DNA of 18,575 bases. Source: Candidatus Egerieicola pullicola. Lineage in GTDB: Bacteria; Bacillota; Clostridia; Oscillospirales; Ruminococcaceae. Below the pieces are notes generated by a model. That model saw nothing but the letters and a program-made list of their open reading frames with translations, was not told the origin of the DNA and did no database searches. The stretch is from assembly GCA_018712465.1 (NCBI GenBank), contig DVGY01000135.1:1-18575 (forward strand), in the 5' to 3' direction. Positions 1 to 7,177 of the stretch are shown here, piece after piece. Numbering within the stretch: position 1 is the stretch's first letter; the number at the start of each line of letters is the position of its first letter. The position numbers were made by a program, and so were the translations under genes.

Positions 1-1467
1 CACACCGCAGCCGGAAGCAATCAGCATGGGAATAAAGCTCTTGCCAGACAGGCCGAACCGCCGGAAGATCTTATCCATAATGAAAGCAACCCGAGCCATG
101 TAGCCGCAGTCCTCCAAAATGGAGAGCAGCAAGAACAAAATAAACATCTGGGGCACAAAGCCCAGCACAGCGCCGACACCGGCCACAATGCCGTCCAGAA
201 TCAGGCTTTGCAGCCAATCGGCAGCGCCTACGGCGTTCAGGCCGTCTTCAATAAGCACCGGGATACCGGGAACCCACAAACCGTAATCGTTTACCACAGG
301 TTCTTCCAGGGACATCAAAGCCTGAGCCTCCGTGCTTTCGGTATCCACATCCAGGCTGGCCAACGCTTCGCCCAGGGGATCCTCCGCTTCAGCAGACTCC
401 TCCAGGGCGGCGTCCAGATCTTCAGAGAAGGTTTCGGCGTCCACATCCATGGAAACCGCCAATTCTTCCACCGCAGCGGCGTATTCCTCTTCATAGGTTT
501 CCACTGCTTCGTTGTAGGCATCCTGGCCAAAGCCCAAGAACCAACCGTCCCCGAACACACCGTCGTTGGCCCAGTCGGTGGCGATGGCGCCGATCCAGCT
601 CACCGAGATATAGTAGACGATAAACATAATGGCCGCAAAGATAGGCAGCGCCGCCCAACGGTTGGTAACCACCCGGTCGATTTTATCGGAGGTGCTTAAA
701 GCCGCCGCTTTCTTGACCATGCAGCCGCCCACCATTTTGGCAATGAGGGTGTAACGCTGGTCGGTGATGATGCTCTCTGCATCGTCGTCCATCTCATGCT
801 CCAGATCAGCGGAAATCTTTTCCACGGTTTCAGCCGGCTGATACTGCTCTACCATCTGTTCATCCCGTTCCAGCAGCTTCACTGCCACCCAGCGGTTATC
901 CGCTTCCGGGCAGGAGGCCTGCACGGCGGAGATAGCTTCTTCCACCGGCTGGTCAAAGCGATAGGGCAAAGGCTGATCCTTCCCCGCCACCGAAATGGCC
1001 AGTTTAGCAGCTTCCAGGCTGTTGGTGCCTTTCAGTGCGCTGATCTCGATGACTGGGCAGCCCAGCTGCTTTTCCAGCTTTTTGGCGTCGATTTGAATGC
1101 CGTTTTTCTCCAACAGGTCGCTCATATTCAAAGCAACCACCATGGGGATTCCCAGCTCCAACAGCTGGGTGGTGAGATAGAGGTTCCGCTCCAGGTTGGT
1201 GGCATCCACCAGATTCAGTATAACATCCGGATGCTCTTCCAGCAAGAACTTTCTGCTGATGACCTCTTCCAACGTATAGGGAGAGAGGGAATAAATGCCG
1301 GGCAGGTCGGTGACGATCACATCTTTATGCTTTTTCAGCCGGCCTTCCTTCTTTTCCACCGTTACGCCGGGCCAGTTGCCCACGTATTGGTTGGAGCCGG
1401 TCAAGTCGTTGAACAAAGTGGTTTTCCCACAGTTCGGGTTGCCGGCCAGAGCAATGTTAATACTCAT
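1..1467 (-). CDS. feoB: Ferrous iron transport protein B, N-terminal 489 residues (runs off left edge)
   Basis: FeoB is the membrane Fe(II) transporter driven by a cytosolic G-protein domain. The start is the ATG at 1467-1465, preceded by AAAGGAG at good spacing. Seen in the translation: the G1 loop GNPNCGKTT (residues 9-17), a GNWPGVTVEKKEG switch region (30-42), the G3 motif DLPG (54-57), a later NMSD G4 motif, then a first membrane helix (about 280-303), and a gate region containing VGAVLGFVPQ and GLSGKSFIPMLIASGCGV at the window edge. Between the first membrane helix and the gate lies a 74-residue loop (316-389) with 26 Asp/Glu and no Lys/Arg. It should face outside the cell, because the G domain is cytosolic. 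The gene is third in the leftward feo operon, 40 bases after the feoA stop. The rest of the membrane domain is outside the window, so completeness cannot be judged. Confidence 0.96.
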   Translation of the reverse strand, partial: MSINIALAGNPNCGKTTLFNDLTGSNQYVGNWPGVTVEKKEGRLKKHKDVIVTDLPGIYSLSPYTLEEVISRKFLLEEHPDVILNLVDATNLERNLYLTTQLLELGIPMVVALNMSDLLEKNGIQIDAKKLEKQLGCPVIEISALKGTNSLEAAKLAISVAGKDQPLPYRFDQPVEEAISAVQASCPEADNRWVAVKLLERDEQMVEQYQPAETVEKISADLEHEMDDDAESIITDQRYTLIAKMVGGCMVKKAAALSTSDKIDRVVTNRWAALPIFAAIMFIVYYISVSWIGAIATDWANDGVFGDGWFLGFGQDAYNEAVETYEEEYAAAVEELAVSMDVDAETFSEDLDAALEESAEAEDPLGEALASLDVDTESTEAQALMSLEEPVVNDYGLWVPGIPVLIEDGLNAVGAADWLQSLILDGIVAGVGAVLGFVPQMFILFLLLSILEDCGYMARVAFIMDKIFRRFGLSGKSFIPMLIASGCGV

Positions 1468-1507
1468 AGATTTCTCCTTTCCGAATCAATCCTAGTGGAA
1501 GAATTTC

Positions 1508-1735
1508 TCAAATTTCCTCCACCAGGACGTTTTCCGCCTCGCTTTTGCGCAGGCTCAGTTCATATCCCCGAAGGGTCACCTCCAAAGGGTCTCCCAAAGG
1601 AGCCACCTTGCGCAGATAAATTTCCACGCCCTTGGTGATCCCCATATCCATCAAACGCCGTTTGATGGCGCCGGTACCGGCGAGCTTTTGCACCTTTACG
1701 GTCTCCCCAATCTTGGCATCCCGCAGTGTTTTCAT
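1508..1735 (-). CDS. feoA: FeoA, small ferrous iron transport partner
   Basis: This 75-residue protein is a single FeoA/SH3-like domain, the usual length for FeoA. It begins MKTLRDAKIGETVKVQKL and has the family's core: a charged helix with RRLMDMGITKGVEI, then the strand GDPLEVTLRGYELSLR, and an Ala/Glu-rich end. FeoA is a cytosolic partner of FeoB needed for Fe(II) uptake; its exact mechanism is unsettled. The ATG at 1735 is preceded by AAAGGAG about 8 bases upstream. It lies between a second FeoA-domain gene upstream and feoB downstream, all leftward with gaps of 57 and 40 bases, so the three are very probably co-transcribed. Confidence 0.93.
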   Translation of the reverse strand: MKTLRDAKIGETVKVQKLAGTGAIKRRLMDMGITKGVEIYLRKVAPLGDPLEVTLRGYELSLRKSEAENVLVEEI

Positions 1736-1792
1736 GACTTGATCTCCTTTCCTGACAATTCAGCTCTCTCCTCCAACCGCTTACAGAACGCT

Positions 1793-2071
1793 CTATTCCT
1801 TGCCGCAGCAGAGGATCTTTGCCGCCATGGATTGGCTGATGGCCACCCGGGATTCCTTCACCCGGACAATCACATTCCCGCCCATGCGGTTGACCACACT
1901 CACTTCGCTGCCCTTGGTAAAACCCAAAGTTTCCAAAAAGCGCTTAGTGTCCTCCTTGCCTTTCACCGACATCACCTGCATCTCCACGCCGGCATCTGCC
2001 ATAGCCAAAGGGATTACTCCCCCGATCGGCGCCGGATTCGCCCGGCCGGTCACAGATTGTTCTGCCCACAT
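1793..2071 (-). CDS. Second FeoA-domain protein, first gene of the feo operon
   Basis: This 92-residue protein has a FeoA-type SH3-like domain from about residue 16 to the end (IPLAMADAGVEMQVMSVKG, then FLETLGFTKGSEVSVV, then VIVRVKESRVAISQSMA). It differs from its neighbour by a leader of about 20 residues (MWAEQSVTGRANPAPIGG) and a C-terminal Cys-Cys-Gly-Lys-Glu, a possible thiol metal ligand; that role is inference. The ATG at 2071 has a GAAAGGGAG ribosome binding site about 10 bases upstream. It is the promoter-proximal gene of the leftward operon. Two FeoA paralogues ahead of FeoB are common in Clostridia; they may form different complexes with FeoB, or one may be regulatory. Confidence 0.9.
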   Translation of the reverse strand: MWAEQSVTGRANPAPIGGVIPLAMADAGVEMQVMSVKGKEDTKRFLETLGFTKGSEVSVVNRMGGNVIVRVKESRVAISQSMAAKILCCGKE

Positions 2072-2106
2072 ACTGTTTCAACTCCCTTTCGGAACATAAC
2101 TTGCGA

Positions 2107-2219
2107 TTAGTGAAAGCTAACTTCTGACTAAACTTTATCTTACTCAAGTTAGTCTTAGCTGTCAATATTAGTTTAGAAGAATTGTAGAAGTGCACACAAA
2201 CAAAGTTATCTAAAACTAA
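2107..2219. promoter_or_regulatory. TTAG/CTAA-rich stretch, candidate DtxR-family operator of the feo operon
   Basis: Nine TTAG or CTAA tetramers occur in 113 bases: TTAG at 2107, 2149, 2155, 2168 and 2173, and CTAA at 2117, 2128, 2210 and 2216. TTAGTTTAG (2168-2176) has the same TTAG-N-TTAG layout as one half of the known DtxR/IdeR box (TTAGGTTAG). TTAGTCTTAG (2149-2158) and CTAAAACTAA (2210-2219) form an approximate inverted pair. The cluster covers the feo promoter. A DtxR-family repressor is encoded at 4470. No full canonical palindrome is present, so the assignment is inference. The rest of the divergent gap 2072-2401 holds the htpG promoter and CIRCE. Confidence 0.42.
2137..2165 (-). 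promoter_or_regulatory. Sigma-A-type promoter of the feo operon
   Basis: On the minus strand TTGACA (2165-2160) is a perfect -35 box, followed by a 17-base spacer and TAAGAT (2142-2137) as -10. Transcription should start near 2130, giving a leader of about 60 bases before the first FeoA-type gene. Two TTAG tetramers (2149-2152 and 2155-2158) lie inside the spacer, where a bound repressor would block RNA polymerase. Confidence 0.78.
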
Positions 2220-2312
2220 TTCTTTGACAGATTTTCCAAATTTCCCCATCCTGTGCTGCCGGAGAAAATATTGCCTGTTTGTAAATTATCCGTATTGATT
2301 TTATTCTCTCCC

Positions 2313-2341
2313 TTGATTTTCCTGTGCAAGTGGACTATACT
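2313..2341 (+). promoter_or_regulatory. Sigma-A-type promoter of htpG
   Basis: TTGATT (2313-2318), a 17-base spacer and TATACT (2336-2341) form a good vegetative promoter. The expected start site, near 2348, falls inside the CIRCE operator, the usual arrangement for repression by HrcA. Confidence 0.8.
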
Positions 2342-2345
2342 CGTT

Positions 2346-2372
2346 TTAGCACTCTGAGAAGTTGAGTGCTAA
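2346..2372. promoter_or_regulatory. CIRCE operator (HrcA binding site)
   Basis: TTAGCACTC (2346-2354), nine bases, then GAGTGCTAA (2364-2372) is an exact match to the CIRCE consensus TTAGCACTC-N9-GAGTGCTAA. The symmetry continues outward by three bases on each side (GTT...AAC, 2343-2375). HrcA binds this inverted repeat and represses class I heat-shock genes, classically groE and dnaK. Here it overlaps the htpG start site, so htpG is expected to belong to the HrcA regulon. HrcA is not encoded in the window. Confidence 0.96.
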
Positions 2373-2401
2373 AACCTGGAATTAAGAAGGGATTATTCTT
2401 T

Positions 2402-4303
2402 ATGGCAACCAAAGAATTTAAAGCAGAATCCAAAAAGCTGCTGGATATGATGATCAATTCCATCTATACCCACAAGGAGATTTTCCTGCGGGAGCTGATT
2501 TCCAACGCCAGCGATGCTTTGGACAAGCGGCATTTCGTCCAACTCACCGACCATTCCGGCAAATCGGAAGAGCTGTTCATCCATCTGGCATACGACAAAG
2601 ATGCCAGAACCATTACCATTGAAGACAACGGTATCGGCATGACGGCGGAAGAACTGGAAAATAATCTGGGCACGATCGCCAAGAGCGGCTCTTTGGACTT
2701 TAAACAGGAAAACGGCGGCCAGGAAGACATGGACATCATCGGCCAGTTCGGCGTTGGGTTCTACTCCGCCTTTATGGTGGCGGACAAAGTCACCGTCAAC
2801 ACCAAGTCTTTGACCACCGGAGAAAGCAGCCGGTGGGAGAGCAGCGGCGCAGAAGGATACGACATCACCGAAGGCGACCGACAGACGCCCGGCACCGAAG
2901 TGGTCCTTCATATCAAAGAAAGTGACGAAAACAACAACTACGACGAATTCTTGGATCAGTACCGGCTGCAAAGCCTGGTGAAGAAATACTCCGACTACAT
3001 CCGTTACCCCATCCGGATGGAAGTTTCCACCTCCAAGCGGAAAGCGGACGCCAAAGAGGACGACTACAGCGAAGAAGCCTACGAAACGGTCACCGAAACC
3101 CAGACCTTAAACAGCATGACTCCCATCTGGAAGAAGTCTAAGAGCGAAACCACCCAGGAAGAGCTGAATAACTTCTATAAAGAACACTTCTTCGACATGA
3201 ATGATCCGGTGCGGGTGATCCAAACCAAAACCGAAGGCAGCGCTACCTACAGCGCCCTGCTGTTCATTCCGGAAAAGCCCCCCTACAACTACTATACTAA
3301 GGATTACGAAAAGGGCCTTCAGCTCTACGCCAGCGGCGTGCTGATTATGGACAAGTGCCCGGATCTGCTGCCGGACTATTTCAACTTCGTTCGGGGTTTG
3401 GTGGACAGCGAAGATTTGTCCTTGAACATCTCCCGTGAAATGCTCCAGCACGACCATCAGCTGAAGCTCATCGCCAAGAGTCTGGAAAAGAAGATTAAGA
3501 GCGAACTGCAAAAGCTTATGACCGAAAACCGGGAAGCCTACGAAAAGTTCTTCCAGAGCTTCGGCGTTCAGTTGAAGTACGGCGTTTATGCCGACTACGG
3601 CATGCACAAGGATGTGCTCCAGGACCTGCTGCTGTTCTACTCCTCCAGCCAGCAAAAGCCGGTGACCCTAAAAGAATACGTCTCCCGGATGAAGGAAGAT
3701 CAAAAAGAGATCTACTACTGCGCCGGGGACAGCATTGCCCGGATCGACTCTCTGCCCCAAACCGAGTTGGTTAAGGACAAAGGCTATGAAATCCTCTACC
3801 TCACCGACGATGTCGATGAGTTCGCCCTGCAAATGCTGATGGAATACGACGGCAAAAAGTTTGCTTCCATCAGCGCAGAGGGCGCCGATTTCTCCACCCA
3901 GGAAGAAAAAGACCAGGCCAAACAGGCACAGGAAACCAACCAATCTCTGTTGGACGCCATGAAGAATGCCTTGGGCGACAAGGTGAAGGAAGTCAAGATC
4001 ACCACACGGCTCAAGAGCCACCCGGTTTGCCTGTCTGCGGCAGGCAGCCTGTCTCTGGAAATGGAAAAGGTGCTCAACCAGATGCCCGGTCAGCAGCCGG
4101 TGAAGGCGGAACGGGTATTGGAGGTCAATCCCAATCATCCTCTGTTTGCCAAATTGTCTGCGCTGAAGGACACCGACTCCGAAAAGCTGAAAGACTACAC
4201 CGAAATCCTCTACCAGCAGGCACTGTTATTGGAAGGCCTGCCCATGGACGACCCGGCGGAGTACGTCCAGAAGGTGTGCAAGATTTTGGAAGAACAACCG
4301 TAA
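2402..4303 (+). CDS. htpG: Molecular chaperone HtpG (bacterial Hsp90)
   Basis: HtpG is the cytosolic ATP-dependent Hsp90 chaperone, a homodimer. The protein is 633 residues, normal for the family. Seen: the N-terminal GHKL ATPase with FLRELISNASDAL (28-40; catalytic Glu31, Mg-binding Asn35, Asp38), DNGIGM (75-80) and GQFGVGFYSAF (114-124); the middle domain with NISREMLQ; and a C-terminal dimerisation domain ending near VCKILEEQP. The start is the ATG at 2402 after AAGAAGGG. The in-frame GTG at 2366 is rejected because it lies inside the CIRCE operator and has no ribosome binding site. The gene is monocistronic, with its own promoter, CIRCE site and a terminator at 4350. Heat induction through HrcA is the inferred control. 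Confidence 0.97.
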   Translation: MATKEFKAESKKLLDMMINSIYTHKEIFLRELISNASDALDKRHFVQLTDHSGKSEELFIHLAYDKDARTITIEDNGIGMTAEELENNLGTIAKSGSLDFKQENGGQEDMDIIGQFGVGFYSAFMVADKVTVNTKSLTTGESSRWESSGAEGYDITEGDRQTPGTEVVLHIKESDENNNYDEFLDQYRLQSLVKKYSDYIRYPIRMEVSTSKRKADAKEDDYSEEAYETVTETQTLNSMTPIWKKSKSETTQEELNNFYKEHFFDMNDPVRVIQTKTEGSATYSALLFIPEKPPYNYYTKDYEKGLQLYASGVLIMDKCPDLLPDYFNFVRGLVDSEDLSLNISREMLQHDHQLKLIAKSLEKKIKSELQKLMTENREAYEKFFQSFGVQLKYGVYADYGMHKDVLQDLLLFYSSSQQKPVTLKEYVSRMKEDQKEIYYCAGDSIARIDSLPQTELVKDKGYEILYLTDDVDEFALQMLMEYDGKKFASISAEGADFSTQEEKDQAKQAQETNQSLLDAMKNALGDKVKEVKITTRLKSHPVCLSAAGSLSLEMEKVLNQMPGQQPVKAERVLEVNPNHPLFAKLSALKDTDSEKLKDYTEILYQQALLLEGLPMDDPAEYVQKVCKILEEQP

Positions 4304-4349
4304 TTTTAAAAGAGCGCATCTAGTCTTTCCTGTATTGTTACAACACAAG

Positions 4350-4379
4350 CCCGGTCTCTGTTGGGAGATCGGGTTTTTT
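4350..4379 (+). terminator. Rho-independent terminator of htpG
   Basis: CCCGGTCTC (4350-4358) pairs with GAGATCGGG (4365-4373), nine pairs with one G-T wobble, around a six-base loop, followed directly by six T. It lies 47 bases after the htpG stop and upstream of the next promoter. Confidence 0.9.
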
Positions 4380-4399
4380 GTAAAGTATTTTCCCTTTAC

Positions 4400-4428
4400 T
4401 TGTAAAATCCTTTTATTTCTGGTATACT
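4400..4428 (+). promoter_or_regulatory. Promoter of the DtxR-family regulator gene
   Basis: TTGTAA (4400-4405), 17 bases, then TATACT (4423-4428). The start of transcription would be near 4435, about 35 bases before the ATG. Only one CTAA (4427) is present here, so there is no clear sign of autoregulation through the motif seen upstream of feo. Confidence 0.7.
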
Positions 4429-4469
4429 AAAATGAATCAAATTCCCCTGCCGAAAGGAGTGTATTCCCC

Positions 4470-4862
4470 ATGAAACTCCAGGAATCCGGTGAAAACTATC
4501 TGGAAACCATCCTCATTCTTCATCAACGAACGGGTTTTGTCCGGTCGGTGGACATCGCCAACGAAATGGGCTTCAGTAAGCCCAGCATCAGCCACGCCAT
4601 GGGGCTGCTGAAAGACGGCGGTTATATCACCATGGATCCCCGTACCAACCAGATCCTCCTCACTCCTGCCGGAGAAGAGGTAGCCAGCCGCATCTACGAG
4701 CGCCACTGCGTGCTCCGGGAAATGCTGATGGCCCTGGGTGTCAGCGAAGAAGTGGCTTCTGCCGACGCCTGCAAAATTGAGCACGACCTTTCCGAAGAAA
4801 CCTTTGCCTGCCTCAAACGCCATGTACAGGCCATGAAAAAGCCGGCAGAGGAAAGCAAGTAA
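4470..4862 (+). CDS. DtxR-family metal-dependent transcriptional repressor, short form without SH3 domain
   Basis: This is a 130-residue cytosolic regulator with an N-terminal winged helix (residues 1-68: ENYLETI, VRSVDIANEMGFSKPSISHA as the HTH, ITMDPRTNQILLTPAG as the wing) and a metal-binding and dimerisation helix region (70-123). By alignment from memory, Cys101, Glu104 and His105 in ACKIEHDLS match DtxR Cys102, Glu105 and His106, whereas MntR has Glu at the first position. His79 also matches a metal ligand. Asn9 stands where DtxR has Met10 and MntR has Asp8; Glu12 matches MntR Glu11. The length resembles MntR and the C-terminal SH3 domain of DtxR is absent. The ATG follows AAAGGAG. The metal is probably Fe(II) or Mn(II); feo is the nearest likely target. 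Which regulon it controls is inference. Confidence 0.88.
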   Translation: MKLQESGENYLETILILHQRTGFVRSVDIANEMGFSKPSISHAMGLLKDGGYITMDPRTNQILLTPAGEEVASRIYERHCVLREMLMALGVSEEVASADACKIEHDLSEETFACLKRHVQAMKKPAEESK

Positions 4863-4888
4863 CCGTTTTTTATCCCATTGTATTTTAC

Positions 4889-4917
4889 AGTCCCCGCCAT
4901 TGGTGGGGGCTCCTTTT
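4889..4917 (+). terminator. Probable weak terminator between the DtxR-family gene and cca
   Basis: AGTCCCCGCC (4889-4898) pairs with GGTGGGGGCT (4902-4911), ten pairs including two G-T wobbles, around a three-base ATT loop. It is followed by CCTTTTG, a short and imperfect T tract, so read-through into cca is likely. No separate cca promoter could be identified. Confidence 0.5.
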
Positions 4918-4934
4918 GTCCAGGAGGTTTTGTC

Positions 4935-6266
4935 ATGACCTTACCCCCTTATCTCTCTCCCCTCTTCCAGCGGTTTGCCCACGCCGGATACCGCTGCTAC
5001 GCTGTGGGGGGCTGCGTGCGGGACAGTATTATGGGAATAGTACCCCAAGATTACGACCTCTGCACCGATGCCAAGCCGGAAACCACTCTATCCCTGTTTT
5101 CCGACTATCGCTGCATTCCCACCGGACTGCGCCACGGCACCGTCACCGTGTTGGCCCAAGGGCACCCGGTGGAAATCACCACCTTCCGCACCGAAGGCAG
5201 CTACACCGACGGCCGACGGCCGGATTGGGTGTCCTTCACTCCCTCCTTGGAGCAGGACCTGTCCCGGCGGGACTTCACCGTCAACGCCGTGGCATTTTCT
5301 CCGGAAGAAGGCATTCTTGATCCCTTTGGGGGACAGACAGATCTGAAACAAGGACTGCTCCGCTGCGTGGGAAATCCGGCAAAGCGGTTTTCGGAAGATG
5401 CTTTGCGGATTCTGCGCTGTCTGCGGTTTTCCTCTGTATTGGGCTTTTCCATCCACCCGGACACAGCCAAGGCGCTGAACCAAACCGCTTCCCGCTTAAA
5501 TGTAGTCAGCGGAGAACGGGTTGCAGCAGAACTGAAAAAACTGCTCTGCGGCAAAGAGGTGCGCCGAATTCTGTTGGATTGGCCTCAGGTATTAGGCGTG
5601 GTACTGCCGGAACTTTTGCCTATGGTAGGCTGCCCCCAGCACACCCCCTACCACAAATATGATGTTTGGGGACACACCGCTGCTGCGGTGGAAGCCATTC
5701 CTCCCAAACCGGAACTGCGTCTGGCTATGTTGTTCCACGATGCTGGAAAACCTGCCTGCGCCTTTACCGACGAAGCGGGAATCGACCATTTTTACGGTCA
5801 CGGCAAGGTCAGTGCTCAACTGGCCCAAACCGCCCTTACCCGGTTGAAATGGGATAAGGCCACCCTGGAAACAGTGGTGGATCTCTGCCTGCTCCATGAC
5901 CGGGTGCTGGTGCCCACCCTCCCAGCGGTAAAACGACTGCTGCGGAAAATCGGTCCGGAGCGGCTGGACCAGTTACTTTACGTGAAGGAAGCGGACACTC
6001 TGGCCCAATCTGATCTGGCCCTGCCCCGGATGGAGCAGCACCAACAAATCCGCCGGCTGGCCCAACAGATTTTGCAGGAACAAAGCTGTTTTTCCCGGAA
6101 GGACCTGGCCGTTACCGGCAAAGATCTGTTGGCGGAGGGAATCCCGGCCGGGCCGGCTGTAGGAAAAGCATTGGAAGTCCTGCTGAATGCCGTGATCGAC
6201 GGCAAAATTTCCAATCAACGGGAAGTATTACTTCAATATCTCAGGGAGGAAAGCCCATGGACTTGA
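4935..6266 (+). CDS. cca: CCA tRNA nucleotidyltransferase with HD domain
   Basis: This enzyme adds or repairs the 3'-terminal CCA of tRNA using CTP and ATP, in the cytosol. The 443-residue protein shows the class II polymerase head: GGCVRD (25-30), the metal-binding DYD (39-41) and RRDFTVNA (111-118), then the neck motif RFSEDALRILRCLRF (151-165). A C-terminal HD domain follows, with GHT (246-248) and HDAGKP (268-273). HD-domain forms often also have phosphatase or phosphodiesterase activity; that is family knowledge and untested here. The ATG at 4935 is chosen because CAGGAGGT sits seven bases upstream; the in-frame codons back to 4878 run through the hairpin and lack a ribosome binding site. 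The stop lies inside the next gene (10-base overlap), so the two are probably translationally coupled. Confidence 0.95.
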   Translation: MTLPPYLSPLFQRFAHAGYRCYAVGGCVRDSIMGIVPQDYDLCTDAKPETTLSLFSDYRCIPTGLRHGTVTVLAQGHPVEITTFRTEGSYTDGRRPDWVSFTPSLEQDLSRRDFTVNAVAFSPEEGILDPFGGQTDLKQGLLRCVGNPAKRFSEDALRILRCLRFSSVLGFSIHPDTAKALNQTASRLNVVSGERVAAELKKLLCGKEVRRILLDWPQVLGVVLPELLPMVGCPQHTPYHKYDVWGHTAAAVEAIPPKPELRLAMLFHDAGKPACAFTDEAGIDHFYGHGKVSAQLAQTALTRLKWDKATLETVVDLCLLHDRVLVPTLPAVKRLLRKIGPERLDQLLYVKEADTLAQSDLALPRMEQHQQIRRLAQQILQEQSCFSRKDLAVTGKDLLAEGIPAGPAVGKALEVLLNAVIDGKISNQREVLLQYLREESPWT

Positions 6267-7177
6267 CAGAACTTTACCGCCACTGCACCCTCTGTCCCCG
6301 GCAGTGCGGGGTGGACCGCACCGCAGGACAGCGAGGGTTTTGCGGCCAACCTGCCCACATTCAAGCCGCCCGCGCTTCCCTCCATAAATGGGAAGAACCT
6401 TGTCTGGCCGGAGAACATGGCGCCGGCACCATCTTTTTCACCGGCTGCACCATGGACTGCTTGTTCTGCCAAAATCAAGAATTGAAGCAGCCTGGCGCCG
6501 GCTGGCCCATTGGTCCAGAGCGGTTTGCCCAAATTTGTTTGGAACTCCAGCAACAGAAGGCTGCCTGTCTGGACTTGGTCACCCCCACCATGTTTCTTCC
6601 TTCCCTAATCCCGGCGCTGAAGCTGGCCAAAGAACAGGGCTGCACCCTGCCGGTGGTGTACAACACCTCCGGTTACGAACGGCCGGAACTGCTAGATCTG
6701 CTGGCAGATACCGTAGATGTCTGGCTGCCGGATTTTAAATATCTTTCGCCAAACACCGCCAAAATGTATTCCAAATCGGAAAATTATCCGCAAAATATAC
6801 TTTTCGTATTAGATAAAATGGTGGAGCAGCAGCCCAACCCGGTGTTTGACCCCCAAGGATTGATGAAAAAAGGGGTCTTAATCCGACATTTAATGCTGCC
6901 CGGCATGGAACAGGAATCGAAACAGATTCTGCGCACCATCCAAAAGCGGTACGGCAACCATGTATGGTTCAGCCTAATGAGCCAGTACACCCCTACTCCG
7001 GCGGTAGCGAATCACCCGGTACTGGGCCATCCGGTCGATCGAAAAACCTACCAAAGGGTGGTGCGGTACGCCCTTTCCATTGGGTTGGAACAGGGATTTA
7101 TCCAGGAAGAAGGCGCGGTAAGCGAAAGTTTCATCCCCAACTTTTCCGACGGGACCGGTCTTTTTCACCGCCCGTAA
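6257..7177 (+). CDS. Radical SAM protein, PflA-like COG1313 family
   Basis: This 306-residue protein has the radical SAM signature CTMDCLFC (Cys64, Cys68, Cys71), which should bind the [4Fe-4S] cluster that cleaves S-adenosylmethionine. It is preceded by a second Cys set typical of COG1313: CTLCPRQC (Cys10, Cys13, Cys17) plus Cys29. That set could hold another cluster or a metal. Other family hallmarks are HKWEEP (43-48), the GAGTIFFTGC lead-in and the C-terminal SFIPNFSDGTGLF. The family is often called pyruvate-formate-lyase activating enzyme-like, but the real substrate is unknown and no pfl gene is in the window. The ATG at 6257 follows GGGAGGA and overlaps the cca end by 10 bases, so it is probably expressed with cca. 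No terminator was recognised behind it. Confidence 0.9.
   Translation: MDLTELYRHCTLCPRQCGVDRTAGQRGFCGQPAHIQAARASLHKWEEPCLAGEHGAGTIFFTGCTMDCLFCQNQELKQPGAGWPIGPERFAQICLELQQQKAACLDLVTPTMFLPSLIPALKLAKEQGCTLPVVYNTSGYERPELLDLLADTVDVWLPDFKYLSPNTAKMYSKSENYPQNILFVLDKMVEQQPNPVFDPQGLMKKGVLIRHLMLPGMEQESKQILRTIQKRYGNHVWFSLMSQYTPTPAVANHPVLGHPVDRKTYQRVVRYALSIGLEQGFIQEEGAVSESFIPNFSDGTGLFHRP

Noticed and set aside
208..1638. Plus-strand frames over the feo genes
   Set aside because: The minus strand codes for FeoB and FeoA with clear family motifs and ribosome binding sites; the plus-strand frames are their shadows.
1944..2249. Minus-strand frame starting upstream of the first FeoA-type gene
   Set aside because: It runs through the feo promoter and overlaps the FeoA-domain gene in another frame; it has no ribosome binding site and no family resemblance.
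2366..2401. GTG start giving HtpG 12 extra residues
   Set aside because: The GTG lies within the right arm of the CIRCE element and has no ribosome binding site; the ATG at 2402 gives the normal HtpG N-terminus.
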